Below, one piece after another: positions 1 to 9,653 of a stretch of DNA of 64,000 nucleotides. The position numbers and the translations under genes are program-made. This DNA comes from Streptomyces formicae (lineage in GTDB: Bacteria > Actinomycetota > Actinomycetes > Streptomycetales > Streptomycetaceae): the NCBI RefSeq assembly GCF_022647665.1, contig NZ_CP071872.1, positions 7,688,001 through 7,752,000 of the forward strand. The letters are read 5' to 3'. The notes beneath the pieces are model-generated. The model was given only the letters and a program-made list of their open reading frames with translations. It did no database searches and was not told the origin of the DNA. Position 1 is the first letter of the stretch, and each line of letters opens with the position of its first letter.

Positions 1-2126
1 TTGCGGCGCCACCAGGAGGTGAAGCTCCGCGTCGCCAGAGCCGGAAGGTCGCGTTCCGGTGCGATGCCCGCGACCCGTTTCGCGAGCGCGGCCAGCGGCC
101 GCACCTGCGCCGCGGCGTTCAGCACCCGGGCGGCCGGCGCCGCCGCCCGCAGCCACCCCGGCAGCCTCCCCATCGCGTAGTGCGCGGCCGGCCGCACCCG
201 CCCCGCGTAGTGGTGGTGCAGGAACTCCGCCTTGTACGTGGCCATGTCGACGCCCACCGGGCAGTCGCTCCGGCACCCCTTGCAGGACAGGCACAGGTCG
301 AGCGCCTCGCGTACCTCCTCCGAGCGCCAGCCGTCCCTCACCACCTCGCCCGCGAGCATCTCGTGCAGCAGCCGTGCGCGCCCGCGGGTGGAGTGCTGCT
401 CCTCGCCGGTCGCCCGGTACGAGGGGCACATCACCCCCGGGCCCTGACTCGGCCCGTCCACCCGGCACTTGGCGACCCCGACGCACCGCCGCACCGCCCC
501 CGCGAAGTCCCCGCGGTCGTCCGGGTAGCCGAAGGCCACGTCCACCGCCCCGGCCCGCGGCAGGACGGCGAAACGCAGGTTCTCGTCGAGGCGGGCGGGG
601 CGCGCCAGCATGCCCGGATTGAGGCCGCCGGCCGGGTCCCACAGGTCCTTGAACCGGCCGAAGAGGCCGACCAGTTCGTCCCCGTACATCCGCGGCAGCA
701 GCTCCGCCCGCGCCTGCCCGTCCCCGTGCTCGCCGGACAGCGAGCCGCCGTGCGCGACCACCAGTGCGGCGACCGCCTCGGAGAAGGAGCGGAAGCGCCG
801 CACGCCCTCCTCGCTCAGCAGGTCGAAGTCGATACGGACGTGGATGCAGCCGTCCCCGAAGTGCCCGTACGGCGTCCCGCGCAGCCCGTGCTCGGTCAGC
901 AGCGCCCGGAAGTCGCGCAGATACGCGCCGAGCCGCGCCGGTGGCACCGCGCAGTCCTCCCACCCCGGCCACGCCTCGCTGCCATCCGGCATCCGGGTCG
1001 CGGTGCCCGCGGCGTCCTCGCGCACCCGCCACAGCGCCCGCTGCCCGGCCGGGTCGCTCACCACCGTCCCGTCCAGCGCGTCCGCGGCCCGCACGATCCC
1101 CTCGGCACGCGCCCGCGCCTCGCCCGCCGTCCCGCCGCCCGTCTCGACGAAGAGCCAGGCCCCGCCCTTCGGCAGTCCGCGCGCGTCCCGCACCAGGTCC
1201 TGCGCCATGCCCTCGACGGTCAGCGGCCGGTGGGGCAGCAGCCCGGCCGCCGCCTCCGCGGCCGCGCTCTCGTCCGCGTACCCCAGGACGGCCAGGGCCC
1301 GTGCGGGCGGCGACTCGACCAGCCGTACGGTCGCCTCCGTCAGGACCGCCAGCGTGCCCTCGCTGCCGCAGAACGCGCGGGCGAGGTCCACGCCGCGCTC
1401 GGGCAGCAGGGCGTCCAGGGCATAGCCGGAGATACGGCGCGGAAGTCCGGCGGGGAAACCGGTCCGCAGCAGCGCGAGGTTGCCGTCGACCAGCTCGCGC
1501 AGGCCGGCCGGGGCTCCGGTCCCCCAGCCCTGACCGAGCCGCAGCTCCGCGCCCCCGTACGTCACCACCGACAGCTCGCGCACGTTGTCCGCGGTCGTCC
1601 CCCAGGCCACCGAGTGCGCCCCGCACGCGTTGTTGCCGATCATCCCGCCGAGGGTGCAGCGGCTGTGCGTGGACGGGTCGGGGCCGAAGGTCAGCCCGTG
1701 TCTCCCCGCCGCTTCGCGCAGCCGGTCGAGCACCGCGCCCGGCTGGACGACGGCCGTGCGCGCCTGCGGATCGACGGAGACGACGGCCCGCATATGGCGG
1801 GTGAAGTCCAGCACGACCCCGGTGCCGGTCGCCTGCCCGGCGATCGAGGTCCCCGCGCCGCGCGGCACCACCGGGACGCCGTGGGCGCGGCAGACGGCGA
1901 GCGCCGCGGCGACGTCCGCCGCGTCGCGCGGGGCGACGACACCGTCCGGCACGCGGCGGTAGTTGGAGGCGTCCATCGTCATCAGCGCCCGGGCTCCGGG
2001 CCCGAAGTCCACGTCTCCGCGGACCGCCTTCCGCAAGTCGCCTTCGAGCCTCGTGCGATGCCTTGGGTGATGCTTCGTCCGATTCTTCGTCTGATGCCCC
2101 GTGTGATGCTTCGTGCGATCAGCCAT
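1..2126 (-). CDS. FAD-linked oxidase with 4Fe-4S domain (GlcD/D-lactate dehydrogenase type), 3' end outside window
   Basis: Reading leftward from ATG 2126 the frame stays open to the window edge (about 708 codons). Visible in order are an N-terminal PCMH-type FAD-binding domain with the motifs PRGAGTSIAGQATG and GGMIGNNACGAHS, a FAD-oxidase C-terminal domain containing YGHFGDGCIHVRIDF and GGSLSGEHGDGQ, and near base 280 a ferredoxin-like cluster motif CLSCKGCRSDCP. This order is that of the two-domain D-lactate/glycolate-type oxidoreductases, which oxidise a 2-hydroxyacid with FAD and pass electrons through Fe-S centres. The substrate cannot be read from sequence. Family members usually run 950-1000 residues, so roughly a quarter is missing here. 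The first ~25 residues are an odd run rich in His, Lys, Arg and Thr made of short repeats; a later start cannot be excluded because no strong ribosome site precedes ATG 2126. Confidence 0.88.
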   Translation of the reverse strand, partial: MADRTKHHTGHQTKNRTKHHPRHRTRLEGDLRKAVRGDVDFGPGARALMTMDASNYRRVPDGVVAPRDAADVAAALAVCRAHGVPVVPRGAGTSIAGQATGTGVVLDFTRHMRAVVSVDPQARTAVVQPGAVLDRLREAAGRHGLTFGPDPSTHSRCTLGGMIGNNACGAHSVAWGTTADNVRELSVVTYGGAELRLGQGWGTGAPAGLRELVDGNLALLRTGFPAGLPRRISGYALDALLPERGVDLARAFCGSEGTLAVLTEATVRLVESPPARALAVLGYADESAAAEAAAGLLPHRPLTVEGMAQDLVRDARGLPKGGAWLFVETGGGTAGEARARAEGIVRAADALDGTVVSDPAGQRALWRVREDAAGTATRMPDGSEAWPGWEDCAVPPARLGAYLRDFRALLTEHGLRGTPYGHFGDGCIHVRIDFDLLSEEGVRRFRSFSEAVAALVVAHGGSLSGEHGDGQARAELLPRMYGDELVGLFGRFKDLWDPAGGLNPGMLARPARLDENLRFAVLPRAGAVDVAFGYPDDRGDFAGAVRRCVGVAKCRVDGPSQGPGVMCPSYRATGEEQHSTRGRARLLHEMLAGEVVRDGWRSEEVREALDLCLSCKGCRSDCPVGVDMATYKAEFLHHHYAGRVRPAAHYAMGRLPGWLRAAAPAARVLNAAAQVRPLAALAKRVAGIAPERDLPALATRSFTSWWRR

Positions 2127-2258
2127 GGGCCCAGCGTGCCCCCACACTCGATCGGGTGGTACCTCCACCGCGCCAGCCGCGTCCCACCCAGTGATCGCTT
2201 GTCTCATCCGCCGGACATTGCCCTCGCTGACCTGGCGGAACCGACTAGGCTCCGGCTC

Positions 2259-3377
2259 GTGGCCGATATCCAGATTCCCGCTGACATCAAGCCCGCAGAC
2301 GGCCGTTTCGGCTCGGGCCCCTCCAAGGTGCGGACGGAGGCGCTGGACGCCCTGGCCGCCACCGGTACGTCCCTGCTCGGCACCTCCCACCGCCAGGCCC
2401 CGGTCAAGAACCTGGTCGGCGAGGTGCGCGAGGGCGTGCGCGCGCTGTTCTCGCTCCCCGAGGGCTACGAGGTGGTCCTCGGCAACGGCGGCTCCACCGC
2501 CTTCTGGGACGTCGCGACGCACGGGCTCATCGAGAACAAGTCGCAGCACCTCTCCTTCGGTGAGTTCTCGTCGAAGTTCGCGAAGGCGTCCAAGCTGGCC
2601 CCGTGGCTGGCCGAGCCGACCGTGATCTCCTCCGACCCGGGTACGCACCCGGACCCGCGCGCCGAGGCGGGCGTCGACGCCTACGCCCTCACGCACAACG
2701 AGACCTCGACCGGTGTCGCGGCCCCGGTCGAGCGGGTCGGCGGCGCCGACGAGGGCGCGCTGGTCCTGGTCGACGCGACGTCAGGCGCGGGCGGTCTGCC
2801 GGTCGACATCGCCGAGACCGACGTCTACTACTTCGCGCCGCAGAAGTCCTTCGCCGCGGACGGCGGCCTGTGGATCGCCGTCTTCTCGCCCGCCGCGGTG
2901 GAGCGCGCGGAGCGCATCCACGCCTCCGGGCGGCACGTCCCGGAGTTCTTCAGCCTCCCGACGGCGATCGACAACTCCCGCAAGAACCAGACGTACAACA
3001 CCCCGGCGCTGGCGACCCTCTTCCTCCTCAACGAGCAGCTGAAGTGGATCAACGGCCAGGGCGGCCTCGACTGGGCGGTCCGCCGCACGGCCACGTCCGC
3101 CCGGGCGCTGTACGGCTGGGCGGAGGAGTCGAAGTACGCGACCCCGTTCGTCGCGGACCCGGCCAAGCGTTCGCAGGTGGTCGGCACGATCGACTTCTCG
3201 GACGACATCGACGCGTCGGCGGTCGCGAAGGTGCTGCGGGCGAACGGGATCGTCGACACGGAGCCGTACCGGAAGCTGGGCCGCAACCAGCTGCGGATCG
3301 CGATGTTCCCGGCGGTCGACCCGGCGGACGTGCAGGCGCTGACGGCCTGCGTCGACCACGTCATCGAGAAGCTGTAA
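2259..3377 (+). CDS. serC: phosphoserine aminotransferase
   Basis: 372-residue class V PLP aminotransferase that converts 3-phosphohydroxypyruvate and glutamate to O-phosphoserine in serine synthesis. The protein begins MADIQIPADIKPADGRFGSG, contains GTSLLGTSHRQAPVKN, and has the PLP lysine in YYFAPQKSFAADGG (Lys196). The C-terminal half has IDNSRKNQTYNTPAL, typical of the actinobacterial SerC subtype. I start it at GTG 2259. The frame is open far upstream, but that extension is only the antisense of the divergent oxidase gene and carries no family similarity. The gene stands alone between a divergent neighbour and a strong terminator immediately downstream. Confidence 0.95.
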   Translation: MADIQIPADIKPADGRFGSGPSKVRTEALDALAATGTSLLGTSHRQAPVKNLVGEVREGVRALFSLPEGYEVVLGNGGSTAFWDVATHGLIENKSQHLSFGEFSSKFAKASKLAPWLAEPTVISSDPGTHPDPRAEAGVDAYALTHNETSTGVAAPVERVGGADEGALVLVDATSGAGGLPVDIAETDVYYFAPQKSFAADGGLWIAVFSPAAVERAERIHASGRHVPEFFSLPTAIDNSRKNQTYNTPALATLFLLNEQLKWINGQGGLDWAVRRTATSARALYGWAEESKYATPFVADPAKRSQVVGTIDFSDDIDASAVAKVLRANGIVDTEPYRKLGRNQLRIAMFPAVDPADVQALTACVDHVIEKL

Positions 3378-3390
3378 CCGGACACCGCTG

Positions 3391-3435
3391 CACGACAAGG
3401 GCCCGGCGGCCGTGTGCCGCCGGGCCCTTGTCGTG
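3391..3435 (+). terminator. strong rho-independent terminator of serC
   Basis: Perfect 20-bp inverted repeat (3391-3410 with 3416-3435) with a 5-nt loop, starting 13 bases after the serC stop. It is GC-rich without a long U tract, as is usual in Streptomyces. Confidence 0.85.
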
Positions 3436-3763
3436 CCGCCGCCCTGCCGGGCCTCGTGACCCCGTCCTGCCGGGCCTCGTACCGCCGCCCTGCCCGGGCC
3501 TCGTGACGCCTGTCGTGCCACCCGTCCTGCCGCGCCACGTGGCGCCCTTCGTGCCCGTCGAGTGAAGGCGGCGTGAAGCTGTCGTGCAGGACGGCCGATA
3601 ACCGCCCTGTCGGACACCCCGCCGCACCCCTACGATCAGCAGCGATCCGGCGCATTTTGACATGTTCACGCCTCAATGATCCCGGCGCGGCATGGGATCG
3701 GCTGGACCCCCCACGGTTCACCCGCTAGGCCAACCGACCACCCCTTCGATCGGAGTACGCATC
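3436..3763. other. gene-free stretch with degenerate short repeats and promoter region of the DUF4360 gene
   Basis: The first ~110 bases are degenerate copies of a CCTGCCGGGCCTCGTG-like unit, with no coding potential that I trust. The remainder, up to a GGAG ribosome site at about 3751, is the presumed promoter region of the secreted-protein gene downstream. I see no RNA gene. Confidence 0.5.
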
Positions 3764-4420
3764 ATGCCTGGTGCCTTACGCGCCGCTGCCGCCACCACGG
3801 CGGCCGTCGCCTCCCTGCTCGTCGCCGGTACCCCCGGCACCGCGTCCGCGGGCATCGTCGCCCCGCCCGACAAGATCGTCATCGAGGTCGCCACGGTGAA
3901 CGGCTCGGGCTGCAAGCAGGGGACCGCGGCGGTGGCCGTCTCCCCGGACAACACCGCGTTCACGGTCACGTACAGCGACTACCTGGCACAGGTGGGCGGG
4001 GACTCGGCGCCCACCGACTCCCGCAAGAACTGCCAGCTCAATCTGATCGTCCACGTCCCGCAGGGCTTCACCTACGCCGTCGCCAGCGCGGACTACCGCG
4101 GCTACGCGAGCCTCCAGCAGGGCGCCACCGCCGTCCAGAAGGCCTCGTACTACTTCCAGGGCTCGCCCGACACGGCCGCCAGGAACCACCCCTTCAACGG
4201 GCCGTACGACACCAACTGGCAGGCCACGGACGAGACCGAGTGGGGCCAGCTGGTGTGGGCCCCCTGCGGGGTGAAGCGGAACTTCAACATCAACACCGAA
4301 CTGCGCGTCATGGCCGGCACCTCCGGCCCGTCGCAGACCAGCTTCATCACGATGGATTCGACGGACGGCGAGATCAACACCGTCTACCGGCTGGCGTGGA
4401 AGGAGTGCCCGGAGAGCTGA
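3764..4420 (+). CDS. secreted DUF4360 protein
   Basis: 218 residues. A Sec signal peptide is evident: start MPGALRAAAATTAAVASLLV, cleavage likely after GTASA. The mature part has the features of DUF4360, a family of small secreted fungal and actinobacterial proteins with paired cysteines: NGSGCKQGT, VSPDNTAFTVTYSDYLAQVG, SRKNCQLNL and a C-terminal WKECPES. Function in the family is unknown; a cell-surface or extracellular role is an inference from the signal peptide. The start is ATG 3764, with GGAG eight bases upstream; an in-frame ATG at 3692 would place an unlikely leader in front of the signal peptide. It is a single gene ending at a terminator shared with the converging gene. Confidence 0.85.
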   Translation: MPGALRAAAATTAAVASLLVAGTPGTASAGIVAPPDKIVIEVATVNGSGCKQGTAAVAVSPDNTAFTVTYSDYLAQVGGDSAPTDSRKNCQLNLIVHVPQGFTYAVASADYRGYASLQQGATAVQKASYYFQGSPDTAARNHPFNGPYDTNWQATDETEWGQLVWAPCGVKRNFNINTELRVMAGTSGPSQTSFITMDSTDGEINTVYRLAWKECPES

Positions 4421-4465
4421 ACCGGCAAGCCGTACGGACGCACGGACGTACGGCTCCGCTCCGGT

Positions 4466-4496
4466 CGGGCCCCGCGCAGGCGCCGCGCGGGGCCCG
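4466..4496. terminator. bidirectional terminator between converging genes
   Basis: Perfect 12-bp inverted repeat (4466-4477 and 4485-4496, CGGGCCCCGCGC/GCGCGGGGCCCG) with a 7-nt loop, placed between the convergent 3764-4420 and 4560-5585 genes. Confidence 0.7.
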
Positions 4497-4559
4497 CACC
4501 AGGGTGGCGCGACGACCGCACCCGGGCACGCGGGGCACGCACCCGGGGGCCACCGCGGC

Positions 4560-5585
4560 TCACCCCTCCTGGCCGCCGCGCCCCCTGCGCCGGGACCGGA
4601 CCGCCAGCGCCAGCACCGCCGCGGCGATGACCGCGCCCGCCGGGCCGGCGAGGCTGCTGCCGGCCCCGCTCCCGCCCTCCGGCGCCGAGGCGCCTCCGCT
4701 GCCGCCGCCGCTCGCCGACGCGGCGGGCGAGTCGCCGCCCGGCGACTCCTGCTCCTCCTTGCCGAGCTTCCTGCGCACGACCTCGCTCTGCGCACCCTCC
4801 GTGCCGAACATCAGCGCCTTGCCGTCGGGTGTGTACGTCACCGACTCGGACTGGCCCTGCAAAGGGGCGCTGATCTGGTGGTCGTCGCCGAGGCGGCCGC
4901 CCTTCCACGCGTAGCCGCGGGCGCTGAAATAGGAGCGCAGCACCAGCTGCTTGCCGTCCGGCGAGAACGCCCCGTCGGTCACCCACGGCACCTCGCCGAT
5001 CCGCCGGAAGGTGTTCGTGCCCCCCGTCACCAGCCGGGCCGGCCCCTCGTACAGCCCGCCCCCGTCCTCGTTCTTGCTGGCGATGTACACCCGGCCGGTC
5101 TTCGGATGGACCATCATCGCCTCGGCGTTGCGCGGCCCGCCCTCGTACTTCACGACGTACTGCGTCGCGAGCACCGTGACGTCCTTCAGCGACCGCGGCT
5201 CGGGGAACCGGTAGATCCACACGTGATCCCAGGAGTCGGCGTTGTCGCCGATGTCGCCGACGTACACATAGCCATCGGGCCCTATGGAGATGGCCTCCAT
5301 GTCGCGGGGCGTCCCCACGCCCCGCAGGGTGACGGTCGCGACGGTCTTCCCCGTCCGGGAGTCGACGGCGAACACCCGGGGCTCGTCCTGGTCGTTGTGC
5401 GTCCAGTAGACGCCCGGGTGGGCGCGGCTCGCGGCGAGCCCGCTGGACTCGGTGATCCTCGGGTCCTTGATCGTGAAACCGTCACCGCCGTCGTCGGCGG
5501 CCGCGGCGGGTGCCGCAGGCATGGCGGGCACGGCGGCGCCGAGCACCACGGCAGCGGCAAGCAGGGTCGTACGCAACGAACGCAT
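4560..5585 (-). CDS. membrane-anchored secreted beta-propeller protein
   Basis: 341 residues. N-terminal signal peptide (MRSLRTTLLAAAVVLGAAVP, Ala-rich cleavage region), then a six-to-seven-bladed-propeller-like body with repeated segments such as GVYWTHNDQDEPRVFAVD, GYVYVGDIGDNADSWDH and GRVYIASKNEDGGGLYEG. A Gly/Ser-rich linker follows (about residues 280-305), then a C-terminal membrane helix ending in SRRRGRGGQEG. This is the architecture of an extracytoplasmic domain tethered to the membrane. The propeller resembles the SMP-30/phytase-like class in feel, but I cannot assign an enzymatic activity. It is transcribed alone, divergent from the SGNH hydrolase gene with 69 bases between the starts. 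The start is ATG 5585, preceded by TTGGGAGC. Confidence 0.75.
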   Translation of the reverse strand: MRSLRTTLLAAAVVLGAAVPAMPAAPAAAADDGGDGFTIKDPRITESSGLAASRAHPGVYWTHNDQDEPRVFAVDSRTGKTVATVTLRGVGTPRDMEAISIGPDGYVYVGDIGDNADSWDHVWIYRFPEPRSLKDVTVLATQYVVKYEGGPRNAEAMMVHPKTGRVYIASKNEDGGGLYEGPARLVTGGTNTFRRIGEVPWVTDGAFSPDGKQLVLRSYFSARGYAWKGGRLGDDHQISAPLQGQSESVTYTPDGKALMFGTEGAQSEVVRRKLGKEEQESPGGDSPAASASGGGSGGASAPEGGSGAGSSLAGPAGAVIAAAVLALAVRSRRRGRGGQEG

Positions 5586-5654
5586 GCTCCCAAGTGTCCA
5601 TCGTCACGTCACCGGCCGGGGCCGCGCCCGCCGGGGGTCGGCCATCATTACCCC

Positions 5655-6344
5655 ATGCGTTTCCTGTTCGTCGGTGACTCCATGACAATCGGCCGCGCCG
5701 GCGACTACACCTGGCGCTACCGGATGTGGCAGCACCTCAACCGCTCCTTCGGCGGCCCGTACAAGATCGTCGGTCCGCGCACCGAGCTGTACGACACCGG
5801 CGCCGACGCCGCCGTCTCCACCGCCTACGCCGATCCGGACTTCCCCGCCCACGCCCGTCGTCACCTGGCCGGCTGGGGCGAGGGCTGGCTGCACATGGCG
5901 CCGGTGATAGGCGAGGCGGTGGCTGCGGCCAAGGCGGACGTGCTGCTCGTCTCGCTGGGCCTGATCGACCTCGGCTTCTACACGAACAGCAGTCAGACCG
6001 CCCGCAACACCCGCGAGTTCATCACCGCGGCCCGCGCCGCGAACCCGCACGTCCGTGCGGTGCTGCTGCCCGTCATCCGCAACGCACGGGCGCTGTCCGA
6101 CGCACCCTTCGCGACCGAGTGCGACCGCTTCAACGAGCTCCTGGCCAAAGCGGTCGCCGACCTCGACTCACCCTCGTCGCCGCTGCTGCTGGCGTCACCG
6201 CCCGAGTCGTACGACATCCACACGGACACGTACGACGGCACGCATCCGGGCCCGTCCGGCGAGCACAAGCTGGCCGCGGCCTTCGCCGACGCGATGCACC
6301 AGGCGTGGGACCTGGGCGGACCCTACGAGCCCGCGCTGCGCTGA
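5655..6344 (+). CDS. SGNH/GDSL-family hydrolase
   Basis: 229 residues. Block I is FVGDSMTIG (nucleophile Ser in the GDS motif, residues 7-9) and the C-terminal catalytic pair lies in YDGTHPGPSGEHKLA (Asp and His separated by two residues). Between them LLVSLGLIDLGF stands where the block III Gly-x-Asn is expected; the Asn is not obvious, so catalytic competence is not certain. SGNH enzymes hydrolyse esters or acyl groups on lipids, carbohydrates or peptidoglycan. There is no signal peptide, so a cytoplasmic location is likely. The start ATG 5655 is the first residue of the conserved fold, which argues against the much longer open frame upstream. Confidence 0.85.
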   Translation: MRFLFVGDSMTIGRAGDYTWRYRMWQHLNRSFGGPYKIVGPRTELYDTGADAAVSTAYADPDFPAHARRHLAGWGEGWLHMAPVIGEAVAAAKADVLLVSLGLIDLGFYTNSSQTARNTREFITAARAANPHVRAVLLPVIRNARALSDAPFATECDRFNELLAKAVADLDSPSSPLLLASPPESYDIHTDTYDGTHPGPSGEHKLAAAFADAMHQAWDLGGPYEPALR

Positions 6345-6426
6345 GCCGGATTTTCCGGGGATGCGAAGCACGCGGGGTGAGGTGACCCTGGAGAAGCGGG
6401 GGGCTCACCTCGAAGGAGGAACGTCC

Positions 6427-6633
6427 ATGTCCATGATGGACAAGATCAAGCAGATGCTGAAGGGCCACGAGGACCAGGCGTCCAAGGGCATCGACAAAGC
6501 CGGCGACATGGTCGACGAGAGGACCCAGGGCAAGTACAAGGGTCAGGTCGACACCGCCCAGGACAAGCTCAAGGACCAGCTCGGCGTCGACCAGGGCGAC
6601 CAGGGGCAGAACCCGCCCCCGCAGCAGCCCTGA
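6427..6633 (+). CDS. MT0933-like antitoxin-type small protein
   Basis: 68 residues, starting MSMMDKIKQMLKGHEDQASK and rich in Lys, Asp and Gln; it is predicted to be helical and largely disordered at the Pro/Gln-rich end. It resembles the MT0933/Rv0909 antitoxin family (Pfam MT0933_antitox), found widely in actinobacteria, often without an obvious toxin. No toxin gene is adjacent: the next gene encodes a CBS protein. Whether it neutralises anything or is a CsbD-like stress protein cannot be told from sequence. The start is firm because a perfect AAGGAGG lies seven bases before ATG 6427. Confidence 0.8.
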   Translation: MSMMDKIKQMLKGHEDQASKGIDKAGDMVDERTQGKYKGQVDTAQDKLKDQLGVDQGDQGQNPPPQQP

Positions 6634-6695
6634 CCGCCGCAGGCCACGTCACGCCCCGCGTGACGACGCCCTCACGTGGCGAAGGTAGGGAACCA

Positions 6696-7136
6696 ATGAC
6701 CGGGAACACCCAGCTCACCGCTCGCGACATCATGACCGGCGGCGTACAGTGCGTCGGCGCACACCAGTCACTGCTGGAAGCCGCGCGGATGATGCGCGAC
6801 CTGAACGTCGGCTGTCTGCCCATCTGCGGCGACAACAACCGGCTCACCGGCCTGATCACCGACCGCGACATCGTCGTCCAGTGCTGCGCCGAGGGCATCG
6901 ACCCCGCGACGGTCCAGGCCGGCTCCCTGGCCGGCGAGCTCCACTGGATCGACGCCGGCGCCGGCGCCGACGCCGCCCTCGCGATGATGGAGCAGCACCA
7001 GATCAAGCGGCTGCCGGTGATCGACGTCAAACACGGCCACCAGCTCGTCGGTCTGATCACGGAGGCCAACCTCGCGAAGAACCTCACGGACGCGCAGATC
7101 GCGGAGTTCGCGACCCGGGTCTACGCGAACGCCTGA
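6696..7136 (+). CDS. CBS-domain protein
   Basis: 146 residues made of two CBS motifs: residues ~8-65 (TARDIMTGGVQCVGAHQSL ... GLITDRDIV) and ~72-130 (WIDAGAGADAALAMMEQHQI ... LVGLITEANLA). A tandem CBS pair forms a Bateman module that usually binds adenosine nucleotides and regulates partner proteins; no effector domain is attached here. It lies 62 bases downstream of the small antitoxin-type gene in the same direction, so the two may be co-transcribed. The start ATG 6696 has GAAGG upstream; an earlier in-frame ATG would add an unconserved leader. Confidence 0.85.
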   Translation: MTGNTQLTARDIMTGGVQCVGAHQSLLEAARMMRDLNVGCLPICGDNNRLTGLITDRDIVVQCCAEGIDPATVQAGSLAGELHWIDAGAGADAALAMMEQHQIKRLPVIDVKHGHQLVGLITEANLAKNLTDAQIAEFATRVYANA

Positions 7137-7238
7137 CGCATCCGACGTCCGACGCCGACGCCGCCTACGCGGCCGATGACGTCGGGGCGGCACTCACCGC
7201 GTGGGTCACCCATTGCGGCGGGGCCGCCCCGGAGCGTC

Positions 7239-8324
7239 TCAGGCACCCGCGCTCGGGCGCATCGGGGCCGGGGGCACCGAGCCCGGCAGCTTCGGGCTCG
7301 GGGGCCTCGAAGCCGGGGGCACCGTACTCGGAAGCCTGGGGCTCGTGAGCTTCGGGCTCGGTGCGATCGTGCCCGGCGTCTTGGTGCTCGGGGCCACGGC
7401 AGTCGGTGGCTTCGGACTCGGCACCTTGGTGCTCGGCACCACCGCACTCGGCGGCTTGGGACTCGGCGCCACCGTGCTCGGGACCTTGGGACTCGGTGCC
7501 TTGGTGCTGGGCGCCACCACACTCGGCGGCTTGGGGCTCGGCGCCACCGCGCTGGGCACCTTCGGGCTCGGCGCCTTGGGACTGGGCACCTTCGGGCTCG
7601 GGGCCGCAGGGCTCGGGGCCTTCTCCCCGACACGCCGGCTGGATTCGAGGTGCGCGAAGACCACCAGGTTCTGGTTGTAGTCCTTCGCGCTCTTGTCGTA
7701 CTCACCCGCACACGTGATCAGGCGCAGCAGCGCCTGGGGGGTGTCGTTGTAGACGCGTGCGCTGGGGAAGGTCTTCTTGTCGAACGTCTCGACGGAATCG
7801 ACCTTGAACGTGGCGATCGTGCCGTCCTCGCGGGTGATGTCGACCGTCTTGCCCGGCTTGAGCTCGCTGAGGCCCACGAACACGGCGGGGCCGGTCATCG
7901 TGTCGAAGTGGCCCGCGACGACCGCCGTGCCGCGTTCGCCGGGGGTGGGACCGTCCTTGTACCAGCCGACCAGGTTGTTGTTGTTGACCGGCGGCGAATT
8001 GAGCTGGCCGGTGGGGCTGAGCCCCAGCGGGATGAACGGCGCGTCGACCGAGATGTAGGGGATCTGGAGCCGCTTCGGATCGGACGCGGACAGCGCGGGG
8101 CCGGGGCTGGCGTGCGGGGCTGAGGAGGGGCCGGCGGCCCGCGGGGTCATGGCCGCCGCCGGTCTGCCCGGCCGGTCGTTCCCCGCGGTGGTGTCGAACG
8201 CGCCGTAGATCAGCAGAGCGCCCACCCCCACCGACGCGGCAGGCCACAGCAGGGCCTTCCGGAGGGTGCGGAAGGTGCCTTCGGAGCGGTACGGGGGCGG
8301 GCCGGACGGCTGCCGGAAGATCAT
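7239..8324 (-). CDS. class F sortase with C-terminal Pro/Ser/Lys repeat tail
   Basis: 361 residues. A short cytoplasmic end (MIFRQPSGPPPYRSEG) is followed by one membrane helix (about 25-43), a linker, and a sortase domain (about 85-225). Catalytic residues can be placed: His139 in VVAGHFDTM and Cys205 in LRLITCAGEYD. No Arg is seen in the stretch after the Cys where the third triad residue is usually found (CAGEYDKSAKDYNQ, then NLVVFAHL). Sortases cleave a C-terminal sorting motif and join the protein to a cell-wall nucleophile. After the domain comes a ~125-residue tail of APSPK/VPSPK/PPS repeats, unusual at the C-terminus of a sortase and probably wall-spanning. The adjacent secreted Asp/Lys-rich protein upstream on the same strand is the likely substrate. 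I prefer ATG 8324 over an earlier in-frame start because it precedes the membrane anchor directly. Confidence 0.85.
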   Translation of the reverse strand: MIFRQPSGPPPYRSEGTFRTLRKALLWPAASVGVGALLIYGAFDTTAGNDRPGRPAAAMTPRAAGPSSAPHASPGPALSASDPKRLQIPYISVDAPFIPLGLSPTGQLNSPPVNNNNLVGWYKDGPTPGERGTAVVAGHFDTMTGPAVFVGLSELKPGKTVDITREDGTIATFKVDSVETFDKKTFPSARVYNDTPQALLRLITCAGEYDKSAKDYNQNLVVFAHLESSRRVGEKAPSPAAPSPKVPSPKAPSPKVPSAVAPSPKPPSVVAPSTKAPSPKVPSTVAPSPKPPSAVVPSTKVPSPKPPTAVAPSTKTPGTIAPSPKLTSPRLPSTVPPASRPPSPKLPGSVPPAPMRPSAGA

Positions 8325-8437
8325 GTGAGGGGGCCTTTCGGGCGGTGGTGCGGGTGAAGCGGGGTTCCGGCTGAAGCGGCGTGCGGACACGGCGGAAAGG
8401 ACGCCGTCCCGCGAAACCGCCGCGGAAACGTCACCGC

Positions 8438-8470
8438 CGCGGCCACCGTCCGGGAAGGACGGTGGCCGCG
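8438..8470 (-). terminator. terminator between acidic repeat protein and sortase genes
   Basis: Perfect 14-bp inverted repeat (8438-8451 and 8457-8470) with a 5-nt loop, located after the stop of the Asp/Lys-rich protein gene and before the sortase gene. It implies the two are at least partly separate transcripts. Confidence 0.65.
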
Positions 8471-8504
8471 ACTACGCAGCGATACGGCTACTGGTGCGAC
8501 CGCG

Positions 8505-9653
<1,149 letters not shown>

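Noticed and set aside
180..2258. Plus-strand frame open for ~700 codons upstream of serC
   Set aside because: It is the antisense of the FAD/Fe-S oxidase. Composition is Arg/Ala/Pro-rich without any family pattern, a common high-GC artefact. serC itself begins at GTG 2259.
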